Source: Actinomadura meyerae (lineage in GTDB: Bacteria > Actinomycetota > Actinomycetes > Streptosporangiales > Streptosporangiaceae). Taken from it: DNA of 64,000 nt. The stretch is taken from NCBI RefSeq assembly GCF_900188445.1, contig NZ_FZOR01000006.1, positions 186,001 to 250,000 on the forward strand, written 5' to 3'. Under the pieces are notes generated by a model, which saw only the letters and a list, made by a program, of their open reading frames with translations, did not search any database and was not told the origin of the DNA. Numbering within the stretch: the stretch's first letter is position 1; every line of letters begins with the position of its first letter. Position numbers and translations under genes: made by a program. Positions 1 to 11,220 of the stretch are shown here, piece by piece.

Positions 1-208
1 CACCCGCCTCGTCTACGCCCCGTCCGCCGAAGCGCAGGCGTCCGTGCTCGCCCGCGCGCTCCCCGACGCGGTCCTCACCGCCGACGGCGGCGCGCCCGCG
101 GGCGGTGTCCGCCTCGTCCTCGGCAAGTCCGGGGCCCGCTTCACCCCGCCCGCCATCAACAAGATCGGAGGAGGGGTCAAGGCCGGCCGGAAGAACCCCT
201 GCGCGTGA
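1..208 (+). CDS. LytR/CpsA/Psr-type protein, C-terminal fragment (partial)
   Basis: Only the last 68 codons are inside the window, read in the frame that starts at base 2 and stops with TGA at 206-208. The visible end contains an LVYAPSAEAQA stretch followed by GVRLVLGKSG. That pattern of a small alpha/beta domain ending in a V-x-LVLG strand is typical of the LytR C-terminal domain found behind LCP phosphotransferases, which attach glycopolymers to peptidoglycan outside the membrane. The catalytic LCP domain would lie upstream and cannot be checked, so a stand-alone LytR_C protein is also possible. It is convergent with the next gene, with a six-base gap. Confidence 0.55.
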   Translation, partial: TRLVYAPSAEAQASVLARALPDAVLTADGGAPAGGVRLVLGKSGARFTPPAINKIGGGVKAGRKNPCA

Positions 209-214
209 CCGGGC

Positions 215-835
215 TCATCCGGTGGCCGCCAGTACCGCCGCGAGGGTCCCGGCGAGCATCGCCGGGCCGAACGGGAACTCGCCCTTGCGCGTCCGGCGGA
301 CGATCAGCACGCCGACGGCGATGACGCCGCCGATCAGGTACATCACCAGCAGGCCGGTCAACCAGGCGCGCCCGCCGAACCAGCCGAGGCAGAGCCCGAG
401 CACGCCGGACAGCTTGACGTCCCCGAGCCCGATGCCGGACGGGACGGCGAGCGCCTGCACGGCGAACAGCGCGAACAGCGCCGCCATGCCGATGAGCGCG
501 TGCGTGAAGTGCCGCAGGCCGTCGTCGGTGAACGGGGCGGCGACCGCCAGGAGCCCGGCCGCGATGCCGTAGGACGGGAGGGTGAAGCGGTCCGGCAGCC
601 GCTTCTCCCTGATGTCGATGAACGCCAGCAGCGCGCCGACCGCCGCGAGGTAGAGCAGCGCGCCGAGGACGGGCTCGGCTCCGACCCGCCATCCGATGAC
701 GCCGAAGGCGCACGCGGTGGCGGCACCGAGCGCCGCCCGCCGCGTCCGGTCGACGGGGCCGGTGAACGGCACCGCCAGCGGGGCGGAGAGGAGGCCGGCG
801 GCGAGACCGACCGGAAGCAACACCAACGCGACCAT
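215..835 (-). CDS. A24-family prepilin peptidase
   Basis: A 206-residue polytopic membrane protease that would cleave the leader of type IV or Tad pilins at the cytoplasmic face of the membrane. Both catalytic aspartates of the aspartic-protease family are visible: D74 in FIDIREKRLPD and D139 in GLGDVKLSG. Six or so hydrophobic segments surround them. It lacks the N-terminal methylase domain, as in short TadV/CpaA-like enzymes. I chose the ATG at 835 because a GAGGTG motif sits just upstream and the frame above it is not membrane-like; the frame stays open to 919. No pilin or Tad genes are nearby, so its substrate is unknown. Confidence 0.85.
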   Translation of the reverse strand: MVALVLLPVGLAAGLLSAPLAVPFTGPVDRTRRAALGAATACAFGVIGWRVGAEPVLGALLYLAAVGALLAFIDIREKRLPDRFTLPSYGIAAGLLAVAAPFTDDGLRHFTHALIGMAALFALFAVQALAVPSGIGLGDVKLSGVLGLCLGWFGGRAWLTGLLVMYLIGGVIAVGVLIVRRTRKGEFPFGPAMLAGTLAAVLAATG

Positions 836-1013
836 CGCACCTCGCCCGTTCCGGCGCTCATCGGGAGCCCCGGGCACGATAACGCGGCCGGGCCGCCACG
901 GGCTTCGGTGTCCGGACAATGGACGCGCGGTGAGCCGTGCCTTCCGTCCCGGGCGGGGGGCCGCCTCAGGCTCTAGAGTCTGTGTGTAGGCCCCACACTG
1001 GAGACGACGGCGA

Positions 1014-1487
1014 ATGACGAATCCTTCGGACCCCGGTCACCCACCGCGCTCGCAGGCCCCCGGCCCGCCGGGGGGACCGTACGGTCCCCCGCCCGGTCCA
1101 CAGCAGCCGCCCGTCCCCGGCCCGCGCCAGCCGGCACCGGGCGGCCCCGGAGCGGCCCAGCAGCCGTGGACCCCGCCCGAGCGGACCGACAAGAGCCTGC
1201 TCGGCGCACTCTTGGACGCCAACTTCGACTCGCTGGTGACCCCGAGACTGCTCAAGCTGTTCTACGCCCTGTCCATGGTGATGGTCAGCCTGGAATGCCT
1301 CGCCATCGTGGGGTTCGCGATCTGGATCATCTCGCTGGACTTCTACTGGGCCGTCGCCGTCCTGCTGATCATCGCCACGCCGCTGATCTGGTTCTTCCAG
1401 ATGCTGTTCGTCCGGATCGTCATGGAGGCGGTGGTGGTCCGGTTCAAGCAGGCCGAGTATCTGCGGGTCATCAAGGACAAGAGCTAG
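1014..1487 (+). CDS. DUF4282 membrane protein, first gene of the kinase/AAA/radical-SAM operon
   Basis: A 157-residue protein. Residues 1-55 are a proline/glycine-rich cytoplasmic-type tail, followed by DKSLLGALLDANFDSLVTP, two transmembrane helices separated by a very short turn (about residues 82-103 and 107-130), and a basic C-terminal tail. This is the DUF4282 layout; the family has no known biochemical function. A GGAGACGACGGCGA stretch provides the ribosome site before ATG 1014. The kinase starts 13 bases after its stop, so it probably encodes a small membrane partner of that kinase. A TAGAGT at 974-979 could be a -10 box but has no convincing -35. Confidence 0.8.
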   Translation: MTNPSDPGHPPRSQAPGPPGGPYGPPPGPQQPPVPGPRQPAPGGPGAAQQPWTPPERTDKSLLGALLDANFDSLVTPRLLKLFYALSMVMVSLECLAIVGFAIWIISLDFYWAVAVLLIIATPLIWFFQMLFVRIVMEAVVVRFKQAEYLRVIKDKS

Positions 1488-1499
1488 ACGGGACGGCTG

Positions 1500-3850
<2,351 letters not shown>

Positions 3851-3854
<4 letters not shown>

Positions 3855-4984
3855 GCAGCGGGATCGACGCGGACATCGCGCTGGACGCGGCCGTCGTCCT
3901 CAGCCTCGGCATGAACCGGGTGCTCGGGCGCGGCGCCGGGCTGGCCGGGCGGGGCGCGGAGGCGCTCGCCGCGCTGGCCGCCGGGCGGGCCGAGGCGCGG
4001 GCGGCGGCGCTCGCCGAGGTCGAGTCGCTGGAGCGCGCGCTGCGCGAGGTCGTGGAGCGCAACGCGCGCATCGCCGCGCTCGCCGAGACCCGCGCGAAGC
4101 TCGGCGCCGACGTGCCGCTGCCCGACCGGCTCGCGCCGGACGAGCACCAGGGCGCCGCGGAGCTCACCGCCTGGTGCGCGGCCGCCGACCGGGCGCTGGA
4201 CGAGGCCGAGCGGCGCCTGTCGGAGCATCTCGCCGCGCAGGTCAGCACCCAGATCTTCGCCGCCCCCGCCGAGGGCCTGGCGACCGACGCCGCGGGCGGC
4301 GCGCCGCCGCCGCCCGCCACCGGCGAGGACGTCCGGCGGAACCTCGAACGGATCATGGCGCGGCTGCTGCCGGACGCCGCGGACGCCGAGCGGCGGGCCG
4401 TGGCGGAGGCGGCGGCGCTGCTCGCCGGGGCCGGGACGGCCGAGGAGGCCGAGGGCGTCCTGCAGGAGGTCCGGCTGCGGATCCAGGCCGCCAACCGCCG
4501 CACGGAGGAGCTGCGGGCCGAGGAGCGGCGGCTGGCCGCCGAGCGGGACGCCGCCGCGCAGGCCGAGGCGGAGCGCCGGTACGTCCTCGACTCGATCACC
4601 GCCGCGTTCGAGGACATGGGGTACGAGGTCCACGCCGGGTTCGAGACGCTGACCGCCGAGGACGGCACCGTGACGCTGACGAAGGGCGCCTGGCCCGACC
4701 ACAGCGTCCGGATGCGGGTCGAGGACGCCGCGCACGTCCGCGCGTCGATGGTGCGCGAGCGGCCCGCCGAGAGCGAGGACGATCGGCGGGTGGACGTCGA
4801 GCGCGAGGAGGAGTGGTGCGCGGCGTTCGAGGCCGCGCGGGCCCGGCTGGCGGAGGCGGGGATCCGCTCGCAGGTCGGGTGGCGGCTGGACCCGGGGGTC
4901 CGTGAGCTGCCGGTGACGGCGCGGCCACGGCAGACTGGGGGGCGAGCCGGGCAACGCGAGCGCCACCGCGAGCGTCATAACTGA
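3851..4984 (+). CDS. Coiled-coil protein of the kinase/AAA operon, unknown function
   Basis: A 377-residue soluble protein, coupled to the kinase by a GTGA overlap and preceded by an AGGAGC ribosome site. It begins SSGIDADIALDAAVVLSLGM and is dominated by alanine/glutamate/arginine-rich helices with heptad character (about 45-90, 165-245). The C-terminal ~130 residues look globular (YVLDSITAAFEDMGYEV, then GTVTLTKGAWPDHSVRMRV) and may be a small beta-containing domain. I recognise no enzyme motif. Position between a kinase and an AAA+ ATPase suggests an adaptor or substrate of one of them. That is inference. Confidence 0.75.
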
Positions 4985-5025
4985 GATGCCCGGGGGCCTG
5001 GAACGGAGTGGGGGCGCACCAGAAC

Positions 5026-6933
5026 ATGAGCATTGATTCGCCGACTCTCGGCGGCCGGCTGCTGGGCTGGCCGCCGTTCATCCGCGAGCTCGACGCGACC
5101 CTCTCCGTGCACTCCCAGTACGTGCTGTCGGGGAACCTGCACGACAGCTTCCTCACCCCGCCGGCGGAGGGCGGCGCGCCGACGGGGCTGCTCCCGCTGC
5201 GCGCCCTGCTGTGGGAGGCGCTGCGCTCCAGCGGCGCGTCCTTCATGGCCGTCTACGACCCGGTGGACGGGCTGCAGATCATCCCCGGCGCCGCCGACGA
5301 GGACTCGATGCGCGCGGCCGAGCGGCTGCTCGGCAAGATCAAGGCGGACGACAAGCCGTCGCTGGAGGGGCTGACCCGGTACCTGGCGGCGGTGGCCCGG
5401 CCCAAGGAGGACGTCCGCGCCGCGTTCGTGATCGACTCGGCGTCCCGGATCGCCCGCACGCCCACCGACCTGGAGCCCGCCGAGCGCGACTTCTTCCGGT
5501 TCTGCGCGAAGCTGTCGCGCAGCGCTCGGCCGGTCCGGGTGAGCGGGCCGCGGCCGAAGCCGCTCTACAACCCCATCCTGTGGCTGGTGGAGCGGCCCGG
5601 CGACCTGCCGCCGTGGCTGACCGCCGACAACGAGAACATCCGCGAGATCACGATCCCGCGGCCGCACCTCGGCGACCGGCAGGAGACGGCGCGGCTGCTG
5701 GCCCGCGCGTTCGGGGTCACCGACATCGGCGCGGACGAGGCCGCCGCGGCGGCCTGCGACGCGTTCGCCGAGCAGGCCGACGGGCTGACCCTGCAGTCGA
5801 TGATCGAGGTGACCCGGCTGGCGAAGGAGCGCAACGTCGATCTCGCGGACCTGCCGGACGCGGTGCGCACGTACAAGCTCGGCGTGCTCGACAACCCGTG
5901 GAGCCGCGGCCATCTGCGCCGTCGGGTGCTGGAGGGCGAGAAGCGCGTCCCGGAGCGGGTGATCGGGCAGCCGCAGGCCGTCACCAAGACCCTCGACATC
6001 CTGAAGCGGGCCGTGCTGGGCCTGTCGGGGGCGCAGGCGACCCGGTCCGGCAGCCGGCCGCGCGGCGTGCTGTTCTTCGCCGGCCCGACCGGCACCGGCA
6101 AGACGGAGCTGGCGAAGTCGATCACCGAGCTGGTGTTCGGGGACGAGTCCGCCTACCTGCGCTTCGACATGAGCGAGTTCTCCGGCGAGGGGTCCGGCGA
6201 CCGGCTGATCGGCTCGCCGCCCGGCTACGTCGGGCACGAGGCGGGCGGGGAGCTGACCAACGCCGTCCGGGAGGACCCGTTCCGCGTCATCCTCTTCGAC
6301 GAAATCGAGAAAGCGCACCCGCGGATCCTGGACAAGTTCCTGCAGATCCTGGAGGACGGCCGGCTCACCGACGGCCGCGGCAACACCGTGCACTTCTCCG
6401 AGTCGATCCTGATCTTCACCTCGAACCTCGGGATGTACGTCCCGGGGCGGGACCTCACCACCCGGGACGCGTTCCCTCTGGCCCCGGCCGACCGTGTGCA
6501 GAACATCACACCGGGGATGCCCTACGACGAGGTCGAGCAGCGGATCAAGGGCGCGGTCGCCGACCATTTCACCGAGGTGCTCAACCGGCCGGAGCTGCTC
6601 AACCGGTTCGGCGACAACATCGTGGTGTTCGACTTCATCTCCGCCGAGGCCGCGCACAAGATCTTCGACCTCCAGTTCGCCAACATCTGCCGCCGGGTCG
6701 CCGAGGAGCACCGGCTCTCCCTGACGGTGAAGGGCGACGCACTGGCGACGCTTCGCGAGTGGTGCACCGAGGAGCTCGACAAGGGCGGGCGCGGCATCGG
6801 CATGGCGCTGGAGTCGCACTTCGTCAACCCGCTGGCGCGCGCGCTGTTCGACCGGGAGCTCGTACCGGACGAGAAGGTCACCGTGACGGCGATCCGGCGC
6901 GAGGGAAGCATCGTCCATCTGGACCTCCAATGA
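5026..6933 (+). CDS. AAA+ ATPase (ClpB/ClpA C-terminal-like) with degenerate N-terminal half
   Basis: A 635-residue protein. The C-terminal half is a full AAA+ module of the AAA_2/Clp class: Walker A GPTGTGKTE near residue 353, Walker B ILFDEIEKAH near 421, and a ClpB-like lid with GGRGIGMALE. The first ~300 residues look like a second nucleotide-binding-like fold without a P-loop: YVLSGNLHDSF, then AAFVIDSASRI, then PHLGDRQETARLL. ATG 5026 (MSIDSP) is preferred; an in-frame GTG at 5008 is possible. It overlaps the radical SAM start by ATGA, so the two proteins are probably made in fixed ratio. No ClpP-binding loop is evident, so a remodelling rather than proteolytic role is more likely. Confidence 0.85.
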   Translation: MSIDSPTLGGRLLGWPPFIRELDATLSVHSQYVLSGNLHDSFLTPPAEGGAPTGLLPLRALLWEALRSSGASFMAVYDPVDGLQIIPGAADEDSMRAAERLLGKIKADDKPSLEGLTRYLAAVARPKEDVRAAFVIDSASRIARTPTDLEPAERDFFRFCAKLSRSARPVRVSGPRPKPLYNPILWLVERPGDLPPWLTADNENIREITIPRPHLGDRQETARLLARAFGVTDIGADEAAAAACDAFAEQADGLTLQSMIEVTRLAKERNVDLADLPDAVRTYKLGVLDNPWSRGHLRRRVLEGEKRVPERVIGQPQAVTKTLDILKRAVLGLSGAQATRSGSRPRGVLFFAGPTGTGKTELAKSITELVFGDESAYLRFDMSEFSGEGSGDRLIGSPPGYVGHEAGGELTNAVREDPFRVILFDEIEKAHPRILDKFLQILEDGRLTDGRGNTVHFSESILIFTSNLGMYVPGRDLTTRDAFPLAPADRVQNITPGMPYDEVEQRIKGAVADHFTEVLNRPELLNRFGDNIVVFDFISAEAAHKIFDLQFANICRRVAEEHRLSLTVKGDALATLREWCTEELDKGGRGIGMALESHFVNPLARALFDRELVPDEKVTVTAIRREGSIVHLDLQ

Positions 6934-7649
6934 CCGGCGAGAAGCTGCTCCTCGCCAAGGCGCACTACCCCGTGACCACACTCGGCCCCGGTGTCCGCGC
7001 GGGCATCTGGACGCAGGGCTGCACGCTGCACTGCCACGGCTGCCTGTCGCGGGACACCTGGGACGCCGACCCGCGCCGCGCGGTGCCCGTCGAGACCGTT
7101 TTAGGATGGCTCGCGTCCCTGCCCGGACCGGTCGACGGGATCACCATTTCCGGTGGTGAGCCGTTCCAGCAGCCGGCCGCGCTGGGGGCCCTGCTGCGCG
7201 GTATCCACGCGTGGCGGGACACCCTCGACCGTGAGACGATTGCGTTGGACATATTGGTATACAGCGGATATGTCTACTCTCGGCTCTGCCGAGGCGGTGC
7301 GACGCGCGCGATCCTGGACCTCTGCGACGCGGTGATCACCGGACCGTACGTCGACCGGCTCAATCCGGGGGGGCGACACTCCGGCGACGGCTCCCTACTC
7401 TGGAGGGGGTCGGCCAACCAGCGCGTCGTCCCGCTGTCTCCGCTCGGACGGCGGCGGTACGGGGCACTGGCCGACGTCGGGAACACTGGAGAAGGAACAG
7501 GGCCCCGAGTGCAGGTGTCCGTGGACGAAGGGCCGGAGGGAAGGCGGGTGTACTACATCGGGATCCCGCGAAGGGGTGACATGGAGCACCTGACGTCGAG
7601 GCTCGACCGCGCCGGGGTGCGCTCGGGGGATGTGTCATGGCGACCTTGA
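6930..7649 (+). CDS. Small radical SAM / 4Fe-4S protein, NrdG-like
   Basis: A 239-residue protein with the radical SAM cluster motif C31-x3-C35-x2-C38 (CTLHCHGC) preceded by GIWTQG, and ISGGEPF for S-adenosylmethionine binding. This is the layout of activating enzymes such as NrdG or PflA. The ~60-residue C-terminal extension (RVQVSVDEGPEGRRVYYIG) resembles the tail of small 4Fe-4S-binding proteins. No glycyl-radical enzyme is encoded nearby, so its target is unknown; the AAA+ protein it overlaps (ATGA) is the obvious partner. It also overlaps the FHA gene by 13 bases. Confidence 0.85.
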   Translation: MTGEKLLLAKAHYPVTTLGPGVRAGIWTQGCTLHCHGCLSRDTWDADPRRAVPVETVLGWLASLPGPVDGITISGGEPFQQPAALGALLRGIHAWRDTLDRETIALDILVYSGYVYSRLCRGGATRAILDLCDAVITGPYVDRLNPGGRHSGDGSLLWRGSANQRVVPLSPLGRRRYGALADVGNTGEGTGPRVQVSVDEGPEGRRVYYIGIPRRGDMEHLTSRLDRAGVRSGDVSWRP

Positions 7650-8944
7650 ACTGTCCTGTCTGCGGTGAGCCGCACCAGCAGGGCGACCTGCTCTGCATGA
7701 ACTGCGGGGCCAACCTGGCGCGCGGCGGGGGCGGCGCCCACCGGCAGGGGCCGGGCGGGTACGACGACCAGCAGCCGCCGGGCGGCCAGTACGGCGGTGG
7801 CCCGCAGCACGGCCAGCCGCAGTACGGCGCGCCGCAGCCGCACGATCCGTACGGGCAGCAGCAGCCGGGCCCGCCCGGCGGGCAGCAGCAGCCCGACCAG
7901 TGGGGCCCGCCGCAGCCGCCGCAACCGGACCAGTGGGGCCCGCCGCCCGGGCCCCAGCAGTCGCCCGGCCAGTACGGGCAGCCTCAGCACGGCGCTCCCC
8001 CGCAGGGAGGTCCGCAGGGCGGTCCCCCGCACGGCGGCCAGGCTCCCGGGCAGCAGCCCGCGGACCCGTGGGGCATGCCCCAGCAGCCGCAGCAGCCCCA
8101 GGACCAGTGGGGCCCGCCGCAGCCGCCGTCCGACCAGTACCAGCAGCGCGAGCAGCAGTACCAGGCCCCCCAGGACCAGTACGGCGCTCCGCAGGGCGGG
8201 TACGGGGCCCCTCAGGACCAGTACGGCGCGCCCCCGCAGGACCAGTACGGCGCTCCCCAGGACCAGTACGGGGCGCCCCAGGACCAGTACGGCGGCGGCG
8301 CACCGCAGCAGGACCAGTACGGCCCGCCGCAGCCGGCCGACCACCAGTTCGGCCCGCCGCAGCCGCACGGGCAGCCGCCGCTCGGCGGCCCCCAGCACGG
8401 CGCCCCGCAGCACGGCGGCCCCCCGCTCGGAGGGCCCCCCGGCGGGCCGCAGCACGGGGGCCAGCCGCCGCTGCCTCCGCACGGCCGTGAGGCGACGCTG
8501 CTGCCGCACGATCAGGGCCAGCGTCCCCCCGCCCCCGACAGCACGGCGTTCATGTGCCCGTACTGCGAGGCGGTGCTGAGCAACCCGGGCGCCGCGCAGT
8601 GCGACTCGTGCCTCCGGCCCCTGCCGAAGCAGGGCACGCCCGTCCTGCGCGTCCAGTTCCCCACGGGCGAGCTGAAGGTGTCCGTCGGCCAGCACCTGGT
8701 GCTCGGCCGGGACGCCGGGCAGTCGCCGGTGGCGGCCACGTTCACGCAGTACGACAACGTGTCGCGGCGCCACTCGACGGTCTGGCTCGACCCGTCCGGC
8801 ACCGCCTGGGTCCGGGACGAGGGCTCCACCAACGGGACGTTCGTCAACGGCGAGCGGCTCCCCCGCGGCGTGGAGGCGCCCCTGCGCGACGGCGACCAGC
8901 TCCGCCTGGCCGCCGACGTCACCGGGACCGTCCAGCTGAAGTGA
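7637..8944 (+). CDS. Zinc-ribbon / Gln-Tyr-Gly-Pro-rich / FHA-domain protein
   Basis: A 435-residue protein. An N-terminal zinc ribbon (CPVCG, then CMNCG, residues 6-27) is followed by about 260 residues of low-complexity P/Q/G/Y sequence with repeated QDQYGAP units. A second zinc ribbon (CPYC, then CDSC, about 306-325) and a C-terminal FHA domain (about 340-430) follow. The FHA domain has LGRDAG, VSRRHS and STNGTFVNG, the phosphothreonine-binding residues. FHA domains read Ser/Thr-kinase products, so this is the likely output or scaffold for the kinase at 1500-3854. It is the last gene before a strong terminator. Confidence 0.9.
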   Translation: MATLNCPVCGEPHQQGDLLCMNCGANLARGGGGAHRQGPGGYDDQQPPGGQYGGGPQHGQPQYGAPQPHDPYGQQQPGPPGGQQQPDQWGPPQPPQPDQWGPPPGPQQSPGQYGQPQHGAPPQGGPQGGPPHGGQAPGQQPADPWGMPQQPQQPQDQWGPPQPPSDQYQQREQQYQAPQDQYGAPQGGYGAPQDQYGAPPQDQYGAPQDQYGAPQDQYGGGAPQQDQYGPPQPADHQFGPPQPHGQPPLGGPQHGAPQHGGPPLGGPPGGPQHGGQPPLPPHGREATLLPHDQGQRPPAPDSTAFMCPYCEAVLSNPGAAQCDSCLRPLPKQGTPVLRVQFPTGELKVSVGQHLVLGRDAGQSPVAATFTQYDNVSRRHSTVWLDPSGTAWVRDEGSTNGTFVNGERLPRGVEAPLRDGDQLRLAADVTGTVQLK

Positions 8945-8956
8945 ACTGAGCAAGAA

Positions 8957-9001
8957 AGAAGGACGGCCCCGCGGTTCCGAGAACCGCGGGGCCGTCCTTC
9001 T
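8957..9001. terminator. Bidirectional hairpin between FHA gene and typA
   Basis: A perfect 21-bp inverted repeat (arms 8957-8977 and 8981-9001) with a 3-base loop lies between two convergent genes. The arms start and end in A/T-rich runs, so it can end transcription on either strand. Confidence 0.85.
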
Positions 9002-9022
9002 GTCGCGTGGGGGCCGGCCGGC

Positions 9023-10879
9023 TCAGCCGGCGGCGCGCTTGGTGCGGGCGCGCTGCCGCTCGCGCTCCTTGGCGTCCAGCACGACCTTGCGGATCCGGAC
9101 GTTCGCGGGCGTCACCTCGACGCACTCGTCCTCGCGGCAGAACTCCAGCGCCTCCTCCAGCGACAGGATCCGGGGCGGGGTGAGCCGCTCCAGCTCGTCG
9201 CCGGTGGACGACCGCATGTTCGTGAGCTTCTTCTCCTTGGTGATGTTGACGTCCATGTCGTCGGCGCGGGAGTTCTCCCCGACGATCATGCCCTCGTACA
9301 CCTCGGTGGTCGGCCCGACGAAGAACGTGCCGCGCTCCTGCAGGTTCGTGATCGCGTAGGCGGTGGCGGCGCCGGCGCGGTCGGCGACCAGCGACCCCGA
9401 CGGGCGGGTGCGCAGCTCACCGAACCAGGGCTCGTAGCCCTCGAAGACGTGGTGCGCCATGCCCGTGCCGCGCGTCTCGGTCATGAACTCGGTGCGGAAC
9501 CCGATCAGGCCGCGGGCCGGGACGAGGAACTCCATCCGGATCCAGCCGGTGCCGTGGTTGGTCATGTGCTCCATGCGGCCCTTGCGGACCGCCATCAGCT
9601 GCGTGACCGCGCCGAGGTGCTCCTCGGGGATGTCCACGGTGAGCCGCTCGACCGGCTCGTGCCGCTTGCCGTCGATGTCGCGGGTGACGACCTGCGGCTT
9701 GCCGACGGTCAGCTCGTAGCCCTCGCGGCGCATGTTCTCGACGAGGATCGCGAGGGCCAGCTCGCCGCGGCCCTGCACCTCCCAGGCGTCCGGCCGCTCG
9801 GTCGGCAGCACCTTGATCGACACGTTGCCGACCAGCTCGCGGTCGAGCCGGTCCTTGACCATCCGCGCGGTGACCTTGGTGCCCTTCTCGCGGCCCGCCA
9901 TCGGCCCGGTGTTGGTGCCGATCGTCATCGAGATCGCCGGCTCGTCCACCGTGATCAGCGGCAGCGGGCGCGGGTCGTCCGGGTCGGCGATGGTGTCGCC
10001 GATCATGATCTCCGGGATGCCGGCGATCGCGATGATGTCGCCGGGCCCGGCCTCGTCGGCGGGCTTGCGGGTGAGCGCGTCCGTCATCAGCAGCTCGGTG
10101 ATCTTCACCCGCTCGATGCTGCCGTCGTGCCGGCACCAGGCGACCTGCTGGCCCTTCTTGATCGTCCCGGCGTGCATCCGGCACAGCGCGATCCGGCCGA
10201 GGTAGCTGGAGGCGTCCAGGTTCGTGACGTGCGCCTGGAGCGGCGCGTCCGGGTCGTAGGACGGCGCCGGGATCGTCTCGGTGATGACCTTGAACAGCGG
10301 TTCGAGGTCCGCGCTGTCCGGCATCGCGCCGTCGGCGGGCTTGTCGAGCGAGGCGCGCCCGGCCCGGCCCGACGCGTACACGATCGGGAAGTCGATCTGG
10401 TCCTCGTCGGCGTCGAGGTCCATGAACAGCTCGTAGGTCTCGTCCACGACCTCGTCGATGCGGGCGTCCGGGCGGTCGGTCTTGTTCACCACCAGGATCA
10501 CCGGGAGCCGCGCGGCGAGCGCCTTGCGCAGCACGAACCGGGTCTGCGGGAGGGGGCCCTCGCTGGCGTCCACCAGCAGGACGACGCCGTCCACCATGGA
10601 CAGCCCCCGCTCGACCTCGCCGCCGAAGTCGGCGTGGCCCGGGGTGTCGATGATGTTGATCGTCAGCCCGTTGTGCTTGACCGCGGTGTTCTTCGCGAGA
10701 ATGGTGATGCCCTTCTCGCGTTCCAGGTCGTTGGAGTCCATGACCCGGTCGTCGACGTCCTGGTTCTCGCGGAAGGCCCCGGACTGCCAGAGCATGGCGT
10801 CGACCAGCGTCGTCTTTCCGTGGTCGACGTGGGCGACGATCGCGACGTTCCGGAGGTCGTCGCGCGTGGAGATGGGCAT
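9023..10879 (-). CDS. typA: GTP-binding translation factor TypA/BipA
   Basis: A 618-residue ribosome-associated translational GTPase related to EF-G and LepA, important for stress and low-temperature ribosome function. The G domain shows AHVDHGKTT (G1), [15 protein letters not shown] (G3) and NKTDRPDA (G4). BipA-type domains with [18 protein letters not shown] and the C-terminal [12 protein letters not shown] follow. The start is ATG 10879 (MPISTRDDL); the frame continues upstream but without family similarity. Length and motif order fit the family. Confidence 0.97.
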   Translation of the reverse strand: MPISTRDDLRNVAIVAHVDHGKTTLVDAMLWQSGAFRENQDVDDRVMDSNDLEREKGITILAKNTAVKHNGLTINIIDTPGHADFGGEVERGLSMVDGVVLLVDASEGPLPQTRFVLRKALAARLPVILVVNKTDRPDARIDEVVDETYELFMDLDADEDQIDFPIVYASGRAGRASLDKPADGAMPDSADLEPLFKVITETIPAPSYDPDAPLQAHVTNLDASSYLGRIALCRMHAGTIKKGQQVAWCRHDGSIERVKITELLMTDALTRKPADEAGPGDIIAIAGIPEIMIGDTIADPDDPRPLPLITVDEPAISMTIGTNTGPMAGREKGTKVTARMVKDRLDRELVGNVSIKVLPTERPDAWEVQGRGELALAILVENMRREGYELTVGKPQVVTRDIDGKRHEPVERLTVDIPEEHLGAVTQLMAVRKGRMEHMTNHGTGWIRMEFLVPARGLIGFRTEFMTETRGTGMAHHVFEGYEPWFGELRTRPSGSLVADRAGAATAYAITNLQERGTFFVGPTTEVYEGMIVGENSRADDMDVNITKEKKLTNMRSSTGDELERLTPPRILSLEEALEFCREDECVEVTPANVRIRKVVLDAKERERQRARTKRAAG

Positions 10880-11069
10880 GCGGGTTACCTTGCGTGAGGT
10901 TTCAGGAGAGTCGCCGCAGAGACACGGCAGCACTCCATTCTACGCTCCGCGACCCGTCCCGCATTCCCGAGCGCCCCGCATCGGCCCGCGCGCCGCCCGA
11001 TTGGCCATCTTTGCCGATCCTTTGTAATCTTCCCGAGACCCGGTCGTCCGGAGTCCCACCCCCAGGGGC

Positions 11070-11200
11070 TGCGACCGGAACGCCGAATCTCCCGCGCCGC
11101 GGGAGAGCCGGGGACCCACACCCCCGGGGTGAATCGGCGCGCCGCGCGCGCCGTAGGGCGACTCCTGGCCCGAACCCGTCAGCTAACCCGGTAGGCGTGC
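11070..11200 (+). promoter_or_regulatory. ydaO-type c-di-AMP riboswitch
   Basis: Hallmarks of the ydaO/yuaA aptamer are visible in order: CGCCGAATC (11081-11089), a CTCCCGCGCCGCGGGAG hairpin, GCCGGGGACCCAC, GGGGTGAATCGGC, CCGTAGGGCGACTCC, then CCCGAACCCGTCAGCTAACC and GTAGGC just before the gene. In actinomycetes this class commonly precedes NlpC/P60 and other wall-hydrolase genes and switches expression off when c-di-AMP is bound. Recognition is by eye; exact ends are approximate. Confidence 0.85.
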
Positions 11201-11220
11201 GTGGAGAGGAGAGCACCGGC

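Noticed and set aside
5008-5025. GTG 5008 as start of the AAA+ gene
   Set aside because: It is possible, but the six added residues are not family-like and the G-rich stretch fits a ribosome site for ATG 5026.
8160-8330. Regular GACCAGTACGG repeats that might suggest a CRISPR array
   Set aside because: They are short, in-frame codon repeats encoding QDQYGAP in the FHA protein, with no unique spacers.
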